In this document: positions 53,294-61,999 of the stretch, one piece after another
Layout of the letters: every line of letters begins with the position of its first letter
How positions within the stretch are numbered: the first letter of the stretch is position 1
Source of the DNA: Microbacterium horticulturae
GTDB taxonomy: Bacteria; Actinomycetota; Actinomycetes; Actinomycetales; Microbacteriaceae
DNA length: 64,000 bases
Direction: 5' to 3'
NCBI RefSeq assembly: GCF_029094505.1
Contig: NZ_CP119108.1
Span: 496,001 to 560,000 of the forward strand
Made by a program: the position numbers and the translations under genes
Notes under the pieces: generated by a model
Seen by the model: only the letters and a program-made list of their open reading frames with translations
The model's database searches: none
Told to the model about the DNA's origin: nothing

Positions 53294-54216
53294 CACTTCA
53301 CCTCCGCTCGGGAGCCGCGCAACTGCACGATGTAGGCGATGACGGCGGTGATGACGCCCATGATGATGGCGATCGTGGCGGCGTAGTTGAACTGCTGGCC
53401 GGCGAACGACAGGTTGTATGCGTACATGTTCGGCGTGTAGTAGGTGGTGATGACGTTCGGCGCGAGCGGCCGGAGGATGTTCGGCTCGTTGAACAGCTGG
53501 AAGCTGCCGATGATCGAGAAGATCGTGGCGATCACGATGGCCCCGCGCAGGGCGGGGATCTTGATCGAGAACACCGTGCGCCAGGCCCCGGCACCGTCGA
53601 TGGACGCCGCTTCGTACAGCTCGGTGGGGATTGTCTTCAGCGACGAGTAGAAGATCAGCATGTTGTAGCCGACGAACTCCCAGGTGACGATGTTGCCGAT
53701 CGAGACGAGCATCCACTGCTTCGCGAACGGCGTGATGAGGTGGAACCCGACAAGCTGATTGATGTTCGCCGTCAGGCCGAACTGGTCGCCGTAGATGTAC
53801 CCCCACATGAGCACCGCGACGACGGCCGGAACCGCGTAGGGCAGGAACAGCATGATGCGGAAGAAGGATGCCCCGCGCAGCCGCGCGCTGTCGATCGCGA
53901 GCGCTGCGGCCAGGGCGAGCGCCAGCATGATCGGCACCTGGACGACCAGGAACAGGAGTACGCGCCCGAACGACTCCCAGAACTGCGGGTCGGTCAGCGC
54001 CTGGATGTAGTTCGCGAACCAGACGAAGGTCGTGCCGCCGACCAGCTGAGTACGGAACAGGCTGAGATAGATCGAATACGCCAACGGTGCGAGAAAGACC
54101 AGCGTGAACACGATCATGAACGGGGCGACGAATGCCCACCCGCGCCAGTCGCGCTTCGGTCGGCGCAGCGCTGAGGGACTTCGGGTCGCGAGCGGTGGGG
54201 CGACGGTGGTCGTCAT
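53293..54216 (-). CDS. Sugar ABC transporter permease (MalF-like)
   Basis: First gene of the galactoside operon, 307 residues. A short basic N-terminus precedes six membrane helices (first: GWAFVAPFMIVFTLVFLAPL). The EAA motif reads LYEAASIDGAGAWRTVFSI. The ATG at 54,216 is about 40 bases downstream of a promoter (TTGACA at 54,282-54,287 and TATGTT at 54,258-54,263, minus strand) that overlaps two operator copies, so the whole operon should be repressible by the divergent LacI protein. Confidence 0.92.
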   Translation of the reverse strand: MTTTVAPPLATRSPSALRRPKRDWRGWAFVAPFMIVFTLVFLAPLAYSIYLSLFRTQLVGGTTFVWFANYIQALTDPQFWESFGRVLLFLVVQVPIMLALALAAALAIDSARLRGASFFRIMLFLPYAVPAVVAVLMWGYIYGDQFGLTANINQLVGFHLITPFAKQWMLVSIGNIVTWEFVGYNMLIFYSSLKTIPTELYEAASIDGAGAWRTVFSIKIPALRGAIVIATIFSIIGSFQLFNEPNILRPLAPNVITTYYTPNMYAYNLSFAGQQFNYAATIAIIMGVITAVIAYIVQLRGSRAEVK

Positions 54217-54247
54217 CGACGTGCCTCATTCACGGTGGTCGGCAGGT

Positions 54248-54295
54248 TGTTTACGCAAACATACGCGGATTCGGGCTACGATGTCAACGCAAACA
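54248..54295. promoter_or_regulatory. Double LacI-type operator and galactoside operon promoter
   Basis: TGTTTACGCAAACA (54,248-54,261) is a near-perfect palindrome with a central CG. TGTCAACGCAAACA (54,282-54,295) is a second copy 34 bases away. The minus-strand -10 overlaps the first and the -35 overlaps the second. TACGAT at 54,277-54,282 may be the -10 of the divergent regulator gene. Confidence 0.78.
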
Positions 54296-54315
54296 TTCGG
54301 GTCGGGAGGGCGAGG

Positions 54316-55443
54316 ATGGCCGAGGCCTGGGCGCGGCGCGAGCCGTCGATCAACGACGTGGCGAAGGTCGCCGGCGTGTCGGCGCAGACCGTCTCGCGCG
54401 TCGCCAACGGCAAGGACGTCGTGCGGCCGGCGACACGGGACAGGGTCGTGGCGGCCATGCAACAGCTGGGGTATCGGCCCAACAGCGCCGCTCGCGCGCT
54501 GAAGGCCGGACGCTACCGCAACATCGGGGTGATCCTCTTCACCCTCGCCACCTATGGCAACATGCGCAATCTCGAGGCGATCGCCGACAAAGCGACCGCG
54601 GCAGGGTATGCACTGACGTTGATCCCTCTGGATGCCGCGACCCAGGCGAGTGTCTCGGGGGCGTTTGCGCGGCTGAGCGAACAGGCGGTCGACGGCATCA
54701 TCATCGTCATCGAGGCGCACCTGCTGCACGAGGCCGACATCGAACTCCCCACAGGTCTGCCGGTCGTCGTGGTCGATGCCGGAGCGCCCGCGGCCCGTCC
54801 CGTCGTCGACACCGACCAGGCGCAGGGCGCGCGGCTGGCGACCGAGTACCTGCTCGACCTCGGGCATGCGACCGTCTGGCATATCGCCGGTCCTGAGGAG
54901 TCGTACTCCGCCGGGCAGCGCCGTCGTTCATGGGAAGAGACGCTCCGCGCCCGCGGCGCGCAGGTCCCCGAGGCGCTGCGGGGGGATTGGAGTGCCGATT
55001 CGGGCTACCAGGCGGGGCTGCAGCTTGTTCACAAGTCGGGTGTGACAGCCGTGTTCGCGGCCAACGATCAGATGGCGCTGGGCGCGTTGCGGGCGTTCCA
55101 CGAGCACGGGGTGCGCGTTCCCGACGACATCAGCGTGGTGGGCTTCGACGATATGCCCGAGGCGGCGAACTTCTGGCCGCCGCTGACAACCGTGCACCAG
55201 GACTTCGAGACCGTCGGAGCGACGGCCGTCTCGGCTCTCATCCGTGAGATCGAGGGGGGCGCGGCGGAGTCTTCGCTCGTCGCGACCGAGCTCATTGTGC
55301 GGCAGAGCGCCGCGCCGTACCCGGACGACGAGCGAGCCCGCCGAACTCAGCGCAGCGCGCGCACCACGCCGATGCCGGGCGTCGACAGGCCGTCAGCGGC
55401 GGCGAAGGAGAGCGCGCCGTCGGCATCGGACGGAAGGCCGTAG
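54316..55443 (+). CDS. LacI-family transcriptional regulator of the galactoside operon
   Basis: A 375-residue repressor. The helix-turn-helix region reads NDVAKVAGVSAQTVSRVANG and the effector domain contains FAANDQMALGALRAF and DISVVGFDDMPEAANF. The ATG at 54,316 has GGGAGGG upstream; the earlier ATG at 54,235 lies before the operators and is rejected. The family normally ends near LIVRQSAAP (residue ~335). About 35 extra residues of Arg/Ser/Ala-rich sequence follow, which read over an antisense gene remnant (55,347-55,520). The tail may thus be a recent extension. Two matching operators lie just upstream of the start. Confidence 0.88.
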   Translation: MAEAWARREPSINDVAKVAGVSAQTVSRVANGKDVVRPATRDRVVAAMQQLGYRPNSAARALKAGRYRNIGVILFTLATYGNMRNLEAIADKATAAGYALTLIPLDAATQASVSGAFARLSEQAVDGIIIVIEAHLLHEADIELPTGLPVVVVDAGAPAARPVVDTDQAQGARLATEYLLDLGHATVWHIAGPEESYSAGQRRRSWEETLRARGAQVPEALRGDWSADSGYQAGLQLVHKSGVTAVFAANDQMALGALRAFHEHGVRVPDDISVVGFDDMPEAANFWPPLTTVHQDFETVGATAVSALIREIEGGAAESSLVATELIVRQSAAPYPDDERARRTQRSARTTPMPGVDRPSAAAKESAPSASDGRP

Positions 55444-55520
55444 TCGACCTCGAGCGACTGGTCGCCGGCGTCGAAGCGCTCGGTGGCTACGACCTCGTTC
55501 CTGAGCCGACCGGGGGCCGG
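55347..55520 (-). pseudogene. C-terminal remnant of an unidentified gene
   Basis: On the minus strand, 57 codons and a stop read as plausible protein: RLRNEVVATERFDAGDQSL, then EVDYGLPSDADGALSFAAAD and a terminal GVVRALR. There is no start codon or ribosome site, and it begins two bases after the stop of the regulator gene at 55,522. It looks like the last part of a larger enzyme whose 5' portion has been lost. It overlaps the end of the LacI gene in antisense. The family is not recognised. Confidence 0.4.
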
Positions 55521-55521
55521 C

Positions 55522-56634
55522 TCAGTTCGCGGGCCGGGCTGTGGAGTGCCGCACGTTCAGCGTCGGGCTGAGCGACACTCGGTGCACGGCACGGTCCGGG
55601 TCTTCCCGTCGCCGGATCAGCAGGTCGACGGCGGCGGCGCCCACCTCTTCGCGGGGCGGTCGCACCGCGGTCAGCGGCGGTGTGAACATCGACGCCACCT
55701 CATCGTCGTACGCGATGACCGATAGGTGGTCGGGCAGCGACAGTCCCCGCGCGAGCGCGAGATCGATGAGCGCCATGGCCTCGGGGTCGGAGTGCACGAG
55801 CAGACCGGTCACCCCGTTCGCGAGAATCGTGTCGAGCACGGCGTCGACGGCCACCGAGAACTCGGGGCTCGTGCGCGGGGGGAACAGCTCCTCGAAGTGC
55901 TGCGACGGCGTCAGCGCCAGCTCGGCGCAGGCGGCCTCCCATCCCTTGGCGACCTTGCGCCCGGTGGGCGAGTCGCGCGAGAGGATGAGTCCGACGCGCT
56001 GGTGTCCGAGCTCGGCGAGATGCCGGGCTGCCAGCACGGCGCCCAAGGCGTGGTCGCTCGTCGCGCTCTCGACCGGCACGCGCCCGGGCATGCTCAGCGC
56101 GTCACGCTCGACGAGCACCGAGGGGATCGACCGCGCGCCGAGCCAATCGATGACGTCCTGCGCAGAGGGGGTGTCGGGGTTGGGTGCGACGATCACGCCG
56201 CGCACGTCGGGCGCGGCCAGCAGCCGCTCGAGCACGGGCCGTTCATCGGTGAGCTCATACGAGGCCGCGCGCACGCGCAGCCGGTATCCACGGCGCTGCG
56301 CCTCGGCCTCCATGCCACGTACGACACCGGGCCAGTAGAAGCTCATCGACGGCACCAGGACGGCGATCTCGCCCAGCGCGGCGACCGGGGCTGCCGCCCC
56401 GTCAGAAGGCGCGGCAGAGGCGGCGGTGTCTTCGCGGGGCGTGACGGCGCCGCCGTGCACGCGCACGAGCAGGCCCAGCTCTTCCATCTCGGCGAGGTCG
56501 CGACGCAGCGTCACGGGGGCGACGCCCAGCTCTTCGGTCAGCTGTGAGACGCGTACGACGCCGTCTCTCGCCAGCGACGCCAGAATGTGCGTGCGCCGCG
56601 CCGGCGGCAGCGGTGCATGTGTCAGTTCGGTCAT
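55522..56634 (-). CDS. Hybrid regulator: DeoR-type DNA-binding domain plus LacI-type sensor domain
   Basis: 370 residues. Residues ~10-70 are a DeoR-family winged helix: RRTHILASLARDGVVRVSQL with VAPVTLRRDLAEMEELGLLV after it. Residues ~90-360 are a periplasmic-binding-like domain as in LacI/GalR proteins (IAVLVPSMSFYWPGVVRGME, HLSVIAYDDEVASMFTPPLT). Typical DeoR proteins carry a sugar-phosphate-binding domain instead. It is the second gene after the heparinase-like gene, with a four-base ATGA overlap, and probably controls it and the divergent transporter genes by responding to a free sugar. Confidence 0.9.
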   Translation of the reverse strand: MTELTHAPLPPARRTHILASLARDGVVRVSQLTEELGVAPVTLRRDLAEMEELGLLVRVHGGAVTPREDTAASAAPSDGAAAPVAALGEIAVLVPSMSFYWPGVVRGMEAEAQRRGYRLRVRAASYELTDERPVLERLLAAPDVRGVIVAPNPDTPSAQDVIDWLGARSIPSVLVERDALSMPGRVPVESATSDHALGAVLAARHLAELGHQRVGLILSRDSPTGRKVAKGWEAACAELALTPSQHFEELFPPRTSPEFSVAVDAVLDTILANGVTGLLVHSDPEAMALIDLALARGLSLPDHLSVIAYDDEVASMFTPPLTAVRPPREEVGAAAVDLLIRRREDPDRAVHRVSLSPTLNVRHSTARPAN

Positions 56635-58559
56635 CGCCCATCACCCTCGCTGGTCTCATCTCTTTCTACCGTGACAGATACCGTGCGCCGCTCATCGACG
56701 TTCAGCTCGATCATGGTCAGCGTCTCGCCCCACACCTCCGACAGCATCGGGTCGTCCAGCGCGCGTTCGATGAGGTGGGCAGGGATGCCGCGGCCCCAGC
56801 GCACCACGACGGGTGTCGCGTCCGCGAGCGGCGTGATGTGCGCGCCGTCGTCCGACAGCTGCACGGCTCCGGCCACCAGCATCCGCACCACTGTTCCGTC
56901 GGCCGCATCGTCGGCCAGATCCCAGGCGTCGGCGACGACGATCTGCCGCGCCGCGCGGTCGAGAGTCACGGTGCGGCGCCACGACCGCAGGGCCGGCTGC
57001 GGATACGCGCCGCCCAGCTCGAGCGTGAGCGCGCTGGCCGCATCGTCGATGCGCACCGCGACGTCGCGCGCCGCGAATGCCGGGCCCGCGCCCTGCGCCA
57101 CGCCTGCGATCTGCGGCACATTGTGCCAGGTGCTCTGCATGGTCCAGATGTCGTACCGGTCGGGGCCGAACGTCGCCGCGGTGTAGGTCGGGCGCCCGGC
57201 ATCCACCAGCACCGGAACGCCGTCCGAACACACGATGAACTCGCCGACGTCGTTGTGGTTGTGGTTCTCTCCGTTGTGGCCGCCCTTGGCCACGAGCGTG
57301 AGCCCGGTCGCGGTGCCGCCTCGCTCGCGGGCGAGCAGGACCTCGGTGGAGGGCAGCCACACGTCACGGGGGAGTGGCGCGGGGGAAGGGGATGCCGCGA
57401 GCCAGGCCGCATCCGTCAGCCCGCGCAGCACGCGGCCCAGGCCCAGCGTCTCGTCTGCCGGGTCCGTGCGGTACGCGCGGGCGAACGCCGCGGCATCGCG
57501 GTCTCCGACGCGCAGGGCGGCGCGGAAGAGGACATCCCAGGGCGCCGGTGCGGTGGGGCGGGCCTGGCCGTCGGCGATGTCGACGACCCAGCCGTCGCCG
57601 AGGTCGCAGCGATGCGGAAAGGCCACTGTCTCGCGCAGCGCCGGCACGGTCGGCAGCGCGTCGAGTGCGCCGTCGGTGGCATGCGCGAGCAGGTCGAGCG
57701 CCTCGAGCACACGGGCGGCGCCGGCCCACCAGTACGAGGAGCCCTCGTCGACGGCGCCGTCTTCCGGGAGCCCGGCGACATAGCGGTCGAGACCCGCGAT
57801 GCACAGCGCGACGACGTCGGCGCGTAGCATCCGCTCGTTCGAGCCGTCGAGCAGGCGAAGGGCCGCGGTGAGCACGTTCGCGTGGATCCACGGGTTCCAG
57901 TTGTGCACAGGCCCGTCGAGCCCGATCCAGTGCCAGTCGCGGCGTTGCGCGAACGGGTCGAAGACGCGGGTGCGCACCTCGTGGCGGATGCGCCTTCGCA
58001 GCCCGGGGTAGCGCTCGTCGAGCCGCGCGCCGAGCAGCTGATCAAGCCAGGCGAGCTGGCCGGCGACCTCGCCGGCCCCCAGATCCAGGAACGGGTCGGT
58101 GACGGCCGCCAGCACCGCGCCGTGCCGGGCGAAGGTGTCGTCGTGTGCGGGCCAGCACCAGGAGCTCTGCTCGCACAGCAGTTGCGCGCCGTCGGCGACC
58201 TCGTCGATCCAGACGTCGTCATCGGTCACGGCGGCGGTGATCGCGGCGCGGGTGAGGCGGTGCTGCCGGGTGAATGCCGCGTGCTCCCACGTCGCGCGGT
58301 CGCCGTCGCGGTGCACGCGGGCGGCGTCGTGGGCCAGCGGTTGCGGCCAGGGCACGCCGAGATCGGCACGTGCGCGGGCGAGGATCGCCGAGGCGACCGA
58401 GGCTGCGGCATCCCATACCCGGCGATCGGTTGCCGGCGGCACCGGCAGGGCGCGGTCGGGGGCGACCAGCAGAGACGCAAGGCCGCAGGGATGCCGCCGA
58501 TCGTCGAACACGGCGGCGAGGGGGCCGGTGAAGTCGTCTGTCATCTGCGCGGCAGTCAC
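56631..58559 (-). CDS. Heparinase II/III-like protein, probably an intracellular oligosaccharide lyase
   Basis: 642 residues with no signal peptide. The N-terminal two thirds are helix-rich (toroid-like), e.g. DGPVHNWNPWIHANVLTAAL. The C-terminal beta-sandwich begins with the heparinase II/III signature GGHNGENHNHNDVGEFIVCS, followed by VPVLVDAGRPTYTAATFG and TWHNVPQI. His and Asn residues in these stretches are candidate catalytic ones. The family cleaves uronic-acid-containing polysaccharides by elimination. The GTG at 58,559 has GGAGGT seven bases upstream. It is divergent from the DUF2264 gene and overlaps the hybrid regulator gene. Confidence 0.87.
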   Translation of the reverse strand: MTAAQMTDDFTGPLAAVFDDRRHPCGLASLLVAPDRALPVPPATDRRVWDAAASVASAILARARADLGVPWPQPLAHDAARVHRDGDRATWEHAAFTRQHRLTRAAITAAVTDDDVWIDEVADGAQLLCEQSSWCWPAHDDTFARHGAVLAAVTDPFLDLGAGEVAGQLAWLDQLLGARLDERYPGLRRRIRHEVRTRVFDPFAQRRDWHWIGLDGPVHNWNPWIHANVLTAALRLLDGSNERMLRADVVALCIAGLDRYVAGLPEDGAVDEGSSYWWAGAARVLEALDLLAHATDGALDALPTVPALRETVAFPHRCDLGDGWVVDIADGQARPTAPAPWDVLFRAALRVGDRDAAAFARAYRTDPADETLGLGRVLRGLTDAAWLAASPSPAPLPRDVWLPSTEVLLARERGGTATGLTLVAKGGHNGENHNHNDVGEFIVCSDGVPVLVDAGRPTYTAATFGPDRYDIWTMQSTWHNVPQIAGVAQGAGPAFAARDVAVRIDDAASALTLELGGAYPQPALRSWRRTVTLDRAARQIVVADAWDLADDAADGTVVRMLVAGAVQLSDDGAHITPLADATPVVVRWGRGIPAHLIERALDDPMLSEVWGETLTMIELNVDERRTVSVTVERDETSEGDGR

Positions 58560-58615
58560 TGTGCCACCTCCTTGCCTTGATGATCGAAAATGATCGTATC
58601 ATGTCGAATTAATGC

Positions 58616-58677
58616 TTGTGCTGAACGGTTGAGATTGCTAATCTCCTGAATCGATCGAACAATCCGATCCTGTTCGA
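58616..58677. promoter_or_regulatory. Promoter and inverted-repeat operator of the DUF2264-transporter operon
   Basis: TTGTGC (58,616-58,621) and an extended -10, TGCTAATCT (TAATCT 58,639-58,644), have a 17-base spacer. Downstream lies TCGAACA-N9-TGTTCGA (58,655-58,677), a perfect 7-bp inverted repeat placed over the start of transcription. Further TGATCG/CGTATCA-type repeats at ~58,580-58,603 may serve the divergent heparinase gene. Confidence 0.65.
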
Positions 58678-58686
58678 AGGAGAACC

Positions 58687-60618
58687 GTGAGCGTCACGCC
58701 CACCGACTGGACCCGCGACGAGTGGCTCGCGTACGCCGACCGGCTGCTCGCCGGCGCGCGTCGCTGGGCGTCTCCGACGGGCGCACGCATCACGCCGCCG
58801 GGCGCCGAAGGCGGGTATGGGCACGACGTCGACGGTCTCGAGGGCTTCGCTCGTACGTTCCTGCTCGCAGGTTTCCGCATCGCGGGGGCACGCGGCGAGG
58901 GTGTCGACGACCTCGTCTCCTTCTACAGCCGCGGCATCGCGGCCGGCGTCGACCCGTCGAACTCCGAGCGCTGGGTGCGCATGGACGAGCACGCGCAGGC
59001 GAAGGTCGAAGCGGCATCCATCGCGCTCATCCTCGACATGACCCGCCCGTGGATCTGGGAGCGCCTCGACGCCACCACCCAGCAGCGGGTCATCGACTAC
59101 TTGGCTCCTGTCATCGGCGACGACACATACCCGCCGACCAACTGGCTGTGGTTCCGGGTCGTGGTGCAGACCTTCCTGCGGTCGGTCGGCGGTCCGTGGT
59201 CTGCCGCCGACATCGCCGCCGACCTCGCGCTGCACGACAGTCTGCAGCGTGCCGACGGCTGGATCTCAGACGGCCCCGAGCAGTCATACGACCAGTACGT
59301 CGGCTGGGCGCTGCACCTGTACCCCGTGCTCTGGTCGCGGATGCAGGGCGCCGCCGATCTCGCCGACGGGCGCACCGCGCGCGACCTTGCTGCGCTCGAT
59401 CGCTACCTGGTCGACGCGACCGCGCTCATCGGCGCCGACGGATCACCCCTTGTGCAGGGGCGCAGCCTCATCTACCGCTTTGCGGCCGCCGCCCCGTTCT
59501 GGGCCGGCGTGCTCGCCGAGGTGCCGTCGACGAGTGCCGGGATGCTGCGCCACGCCGCGAAGAGCATCGTCACTCATTTCGCCGACCACGGTGTGCCGTG
59601 CGACGACGACCTGCTGACCATCGGGTGGCACCGCGAGTGGCGGCGGCTCGCGCAGGGCTACTCGGGCCCGGGTTCGCCGTACTGGGCGGTCAAGGGCCTG
59701 CTCGGCATCGCGCTGCCCGCCGACCATGCGGTGTGGAGCACCCCGGCCGAACCGCTGCCGGTGGAGCAGGGCGACGTGCTGCGCACTATCGCCGCGCCGG
59801 GCTGGATCGTCTCGGGCACCTCGGCCGACGGCATCGTCCGCGTCGTCAACCACGGTACAGACCACGCGACGCCGGGAACCCTGGTCGGCGACTCGCCGAT
59901 CTATGCGCGCCTGGGCTACTCGACGGCCACGGCGCCGCTGCACGACGGGCGCGCCTGGCGCGAGCCGCTGGAGCAGTCGGCGGTGCTTGTCGATGTGACC
60001 GGCCGTGCGACGCATCGCGCTGCCGTCGAGCTGCTCGGGGTGCGGTGCGACGAGGGCGTCGCAGTCGCGGCATCCACGTCTCCGATCCACTGGATCGATC
60101 CCGACGTCCACCAGGTGCACCACGGGTCGGGCATCACCGGCGCGGTGACCGTCGCTGGCCGCATGACGGTGTGCTCGGTGGTGCGCGGGCCGTGGGAGCT
60201 GCGGCTCGTTCGGGTCGACGAGCTCGCCGTCCCCGCCGACACGGTGCGACTGCGCATCGGCGGCTGGGCGCCCGCCGGCGGCGGCCTCGTGCCCGAGACA
60301 TCCGACGGCGGGGCCACAGTGCGCCGCGGCACGCTGACCAGCAGCATCGCCGCCGTCGGCATGGCGGCGAGCGCCCGCGTCGAGACGCGGCGCGACGCGA
60401 GCCCACTCGGTGACGTGGCCGCGGTGCCCGTCATCGAGACGGATGTCGCCCCCGGGGTCTGGCGCGCGGCGCTCGTCGCCCTCGATGGCGCGAGTGCGGC
60501 CTCGGCCCCTCTCGCCCTGAAGCTCGACGGCATCGATGTCGCCGTCACCTGGCCCGACGCCGTGACCACCGTCACGCGCCTCATCGACTCCCGACCCGCG
60601 CCCGACGCGGATCGGTAG
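58687..60618 (+). CDS. DUF2264 domain protein, putative carbohydrate-active enzyme
   Basis: A 643-residue cytoplasmic protein. The N-terminal ~370 residues carry the DUF2264 pattern: GYGHDVDGLEGFARTFLLAG, TNWLWFRVVVQTFLRSVGG and SDGPEQSYDQYVGWALHLYP. The rest is a beta-rich domain (ERWRE-like strands not seen; DGIVRVVNHGTDHA is). DUF2264 proteins occur in polysaccharide-use loci and are expected to have a helical toroid fold; no activity is proven to my knowledge. GTG 58,687 has GAAGGAG upstream. A 7-bp hairpin (60,626-60,642) separates it from the binding-protein gene. It is first in an operon with the second ABC transporter. Confidence 0.88.
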   Translation: MSVTPTDWTRDEWLAYADRLLAGARRWASPTGARITPPGAEGGYGHDVDGLEGFARTFLLAGFRIAGARGEGVDDLVSFYSRGIAAGVDPSNSERWVRMDEHAQAKVEAASIALILDMTRPWIWERLDATTQQRVIDYLAPVIGDDTYPPTNWLWFRVVVQTFLRSVGGPWSAADIAADLALHDSLQRADGWISDGPEQSYDQYVGWALHLYPVLWSRMQGAADLADGRTARDLAALDRYLVDATALIGADGSPLVQGRSLIYRFAAAAPFWAGVLAEVPSTSAGMLRHAAKSIVTHFADHGVPCDDDLLTIGWHREWRRLAQGYSGPGSPYWAVKGLLGIALPADHAVWSTPAEPLPVEQGDVLRTIAAPGWIVSGTSADGIVRVVNHGTDHATPGTLVGDSPIYARLGYSTATAPLHDGRAWREPLEQSAVLVDVTGRATHRAAVELLGVRCDEGVAVAASTSPIHWIDPDVHQVHHGSGITGAVTVAGRMTVCSVVRGPWELRLVRVDELAVPADTVRLRIGGWAPAGGGLVPETSDGGATVRRGTLTSSIAAVGMAASARVETRRDASPLGDVAAVPVIETDVAPGVWRAALVALDGASAASAPLALKLDGIDVAVTWPDAVTTVTRLIDSRPAPDADR

Positions 60619-60670
60619 CCCAAGACCGGGCCTGGGGCCCGGACAGCAATCGCAAAGGAGCACCCCTCTC

Positions 60671-61966
60671 ATGAAGCGCAAGATCGCCCTTGCGGCATCG
60701 GTGGCAGCTGTCGCCGCGCTGTCGCTGACCGCGTGCAGCGGCGGCTCGGAGCCGAGCGATGACGCCACCGGTCCGGTGACCATCACCGTCTCCGGCTGGA
60801 GCCTGGACACGACCCCCGAATTCCAGCTGCTCGCCGACGGCTTCCACAAGGCCAACCCGAACATCACGGTCAAGCTCAAGGAATACGACCCGAGCAACTA
60901 CAACACGCTCGTCACCGCCGACCTCGCCGCCGGTACCGGGCCCGACGTCATCACCCAGAAGGAGGTCAAGTACGTCACGACCTTCCAGGAGGGCGGGCAG
61001 CTGCTCGACCTGTCGGACGTGAAGCTGCCCGACGGCATCAGCGGCACCGACTCGTACAAGGTCGACGGCAAGCTCTACGCCGTTCCGTACCGCCAGGACG
61101 CGTGGGTGCTCTTCTACAACAAGGACCTCTTCGACAAGGCGGGGGTCCCCACGCCGGACGGGTCGTGGACGTGGGATGACTACGCCGCCGCCGCGAAGGA
61201 GCTCAAGACCAAGCTCGCCGCCGCCGGCAGCAAGGCGTACGGTGCCTACCAGCACACCTGGCAGTCGACCGTGCAAGGCTTCGCGAACAACCAGTCGCCT
61301 GACGGAGGCGTGCTCAGCGGAAAGTACGAGTACATGAAGCCGTACTACGAGCGGGTCCTCGACCTGCAGAAGTCCGGCGCGCAGGTCACGTTCAACACAG
61401 CCACCGCGAACCAGCTCACCTACCAGGGCGAGTTCGGCAAGCAGCACGCCGCGATGATGATGATGGGCACCTGGTTTGTCGCCACCCTCATCTCGCAGCA
61501 GGCCTCGGGCGACGCCGACCAGTTCACGTGGGGGATGGCTCCGGCGCCCCAGTACGACGCGTCGACCGCCGGCACCGACAAAACGCCGGTCACGTTCGGC
61601 GACCCGACCGGGTTCGGCGTCAACGCGAACACCGACGGCGCCAAGCAGGCGGCGGCGAAGAAGTTCGTGGAGTACGCGGCCAGTGAGGATGCCGCGAAGG
61701 CTCTGGCCGGCATCGGGATCACCCCGGCGCTGCTGAACGACAACGTCGTGCAGACGTACTTCTCGACGAAGGGCGCCCCGCAGGACGACCTGTCGAAGTT
61801 CGCGTTCTCGACCCACACGGTCAAGCCCGAGAACCCGACATCGTCGAAGACCGCGGCGATCCAGAACATCCTCAACGACATGCACTCCGCGATCATGAGC
61901 GGCTCGGAGGGCATCGACAAGGCCATCTCCGAGGCGCAGGACCGCGTCAAGAACGAGGTCGGCTGA
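60671..61966 (+). CDS. Sugar ABC transporter substrate-binding lipoprotein
   Basis: CUT1-type solute-binding protein, 431 residues, with lipobox LTAC and lipidated C22. The mature part opens with PVTITVSGWSLDTTPEFQLL and contains AVPYRQDAWVLFYNKDLFDK, both typical of oligosaccharide-binding proteins. It has a strong AAAGGAG site. Context (DUF2264 and heparinase-like proteins) suggests an acidic or modified oligosaccharide as ligand. The ATPase is again not encoded nearby. Confidence 0.92.
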   Translation: MKRKIALAASVAAVAALSLTACSGGSEPSDDATGPVTITVSGWSLDTTPEFQLLADGFHKANPNITVKLKEYDPSNYNTLVTADLAAGTGPDVITQKEVKYVTTFQEGGQLLDLSDVKLPDGISGTDSYKVDGKLYAVPYRQDAWVLFYNKDLFDKAGVPTPDGSWTWDDYAAAAKELKTKLAAAGSKAYGAYQHTWQSTVQGFANNQSPDGGVLSGKYEYMKPYYERVLDLQKSGAQVTFNTATANQLTYQGEFGKQHAAMMMMGTWFVATLISQQASGDADQFTWGMAPAPQYDASTAGTDKTPVTFGDPTGFGVNANTDGAKQAAAKKFVEYAASEDAAKALAGIGITPALLNDNVVQTYFSTKGAPQDDLSKFAFSTHTVKPENPTSSKTAAIQNILNDMHSAIMSGSEGIDKAISEAQDRVKNEVG

Positions 61967-61999
61967 CCCCGCATCCCACCCTCACCACGAAGGCACATC

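Noticed and set aside
60626..60642. Hairpin CCGGGCC-tgg-GGCCCGG as operon terminator
   Set aside because: Only 7 bp, no U-run, and the next gene is clearly part of the same functional unit; at most a processing or attenuation site.
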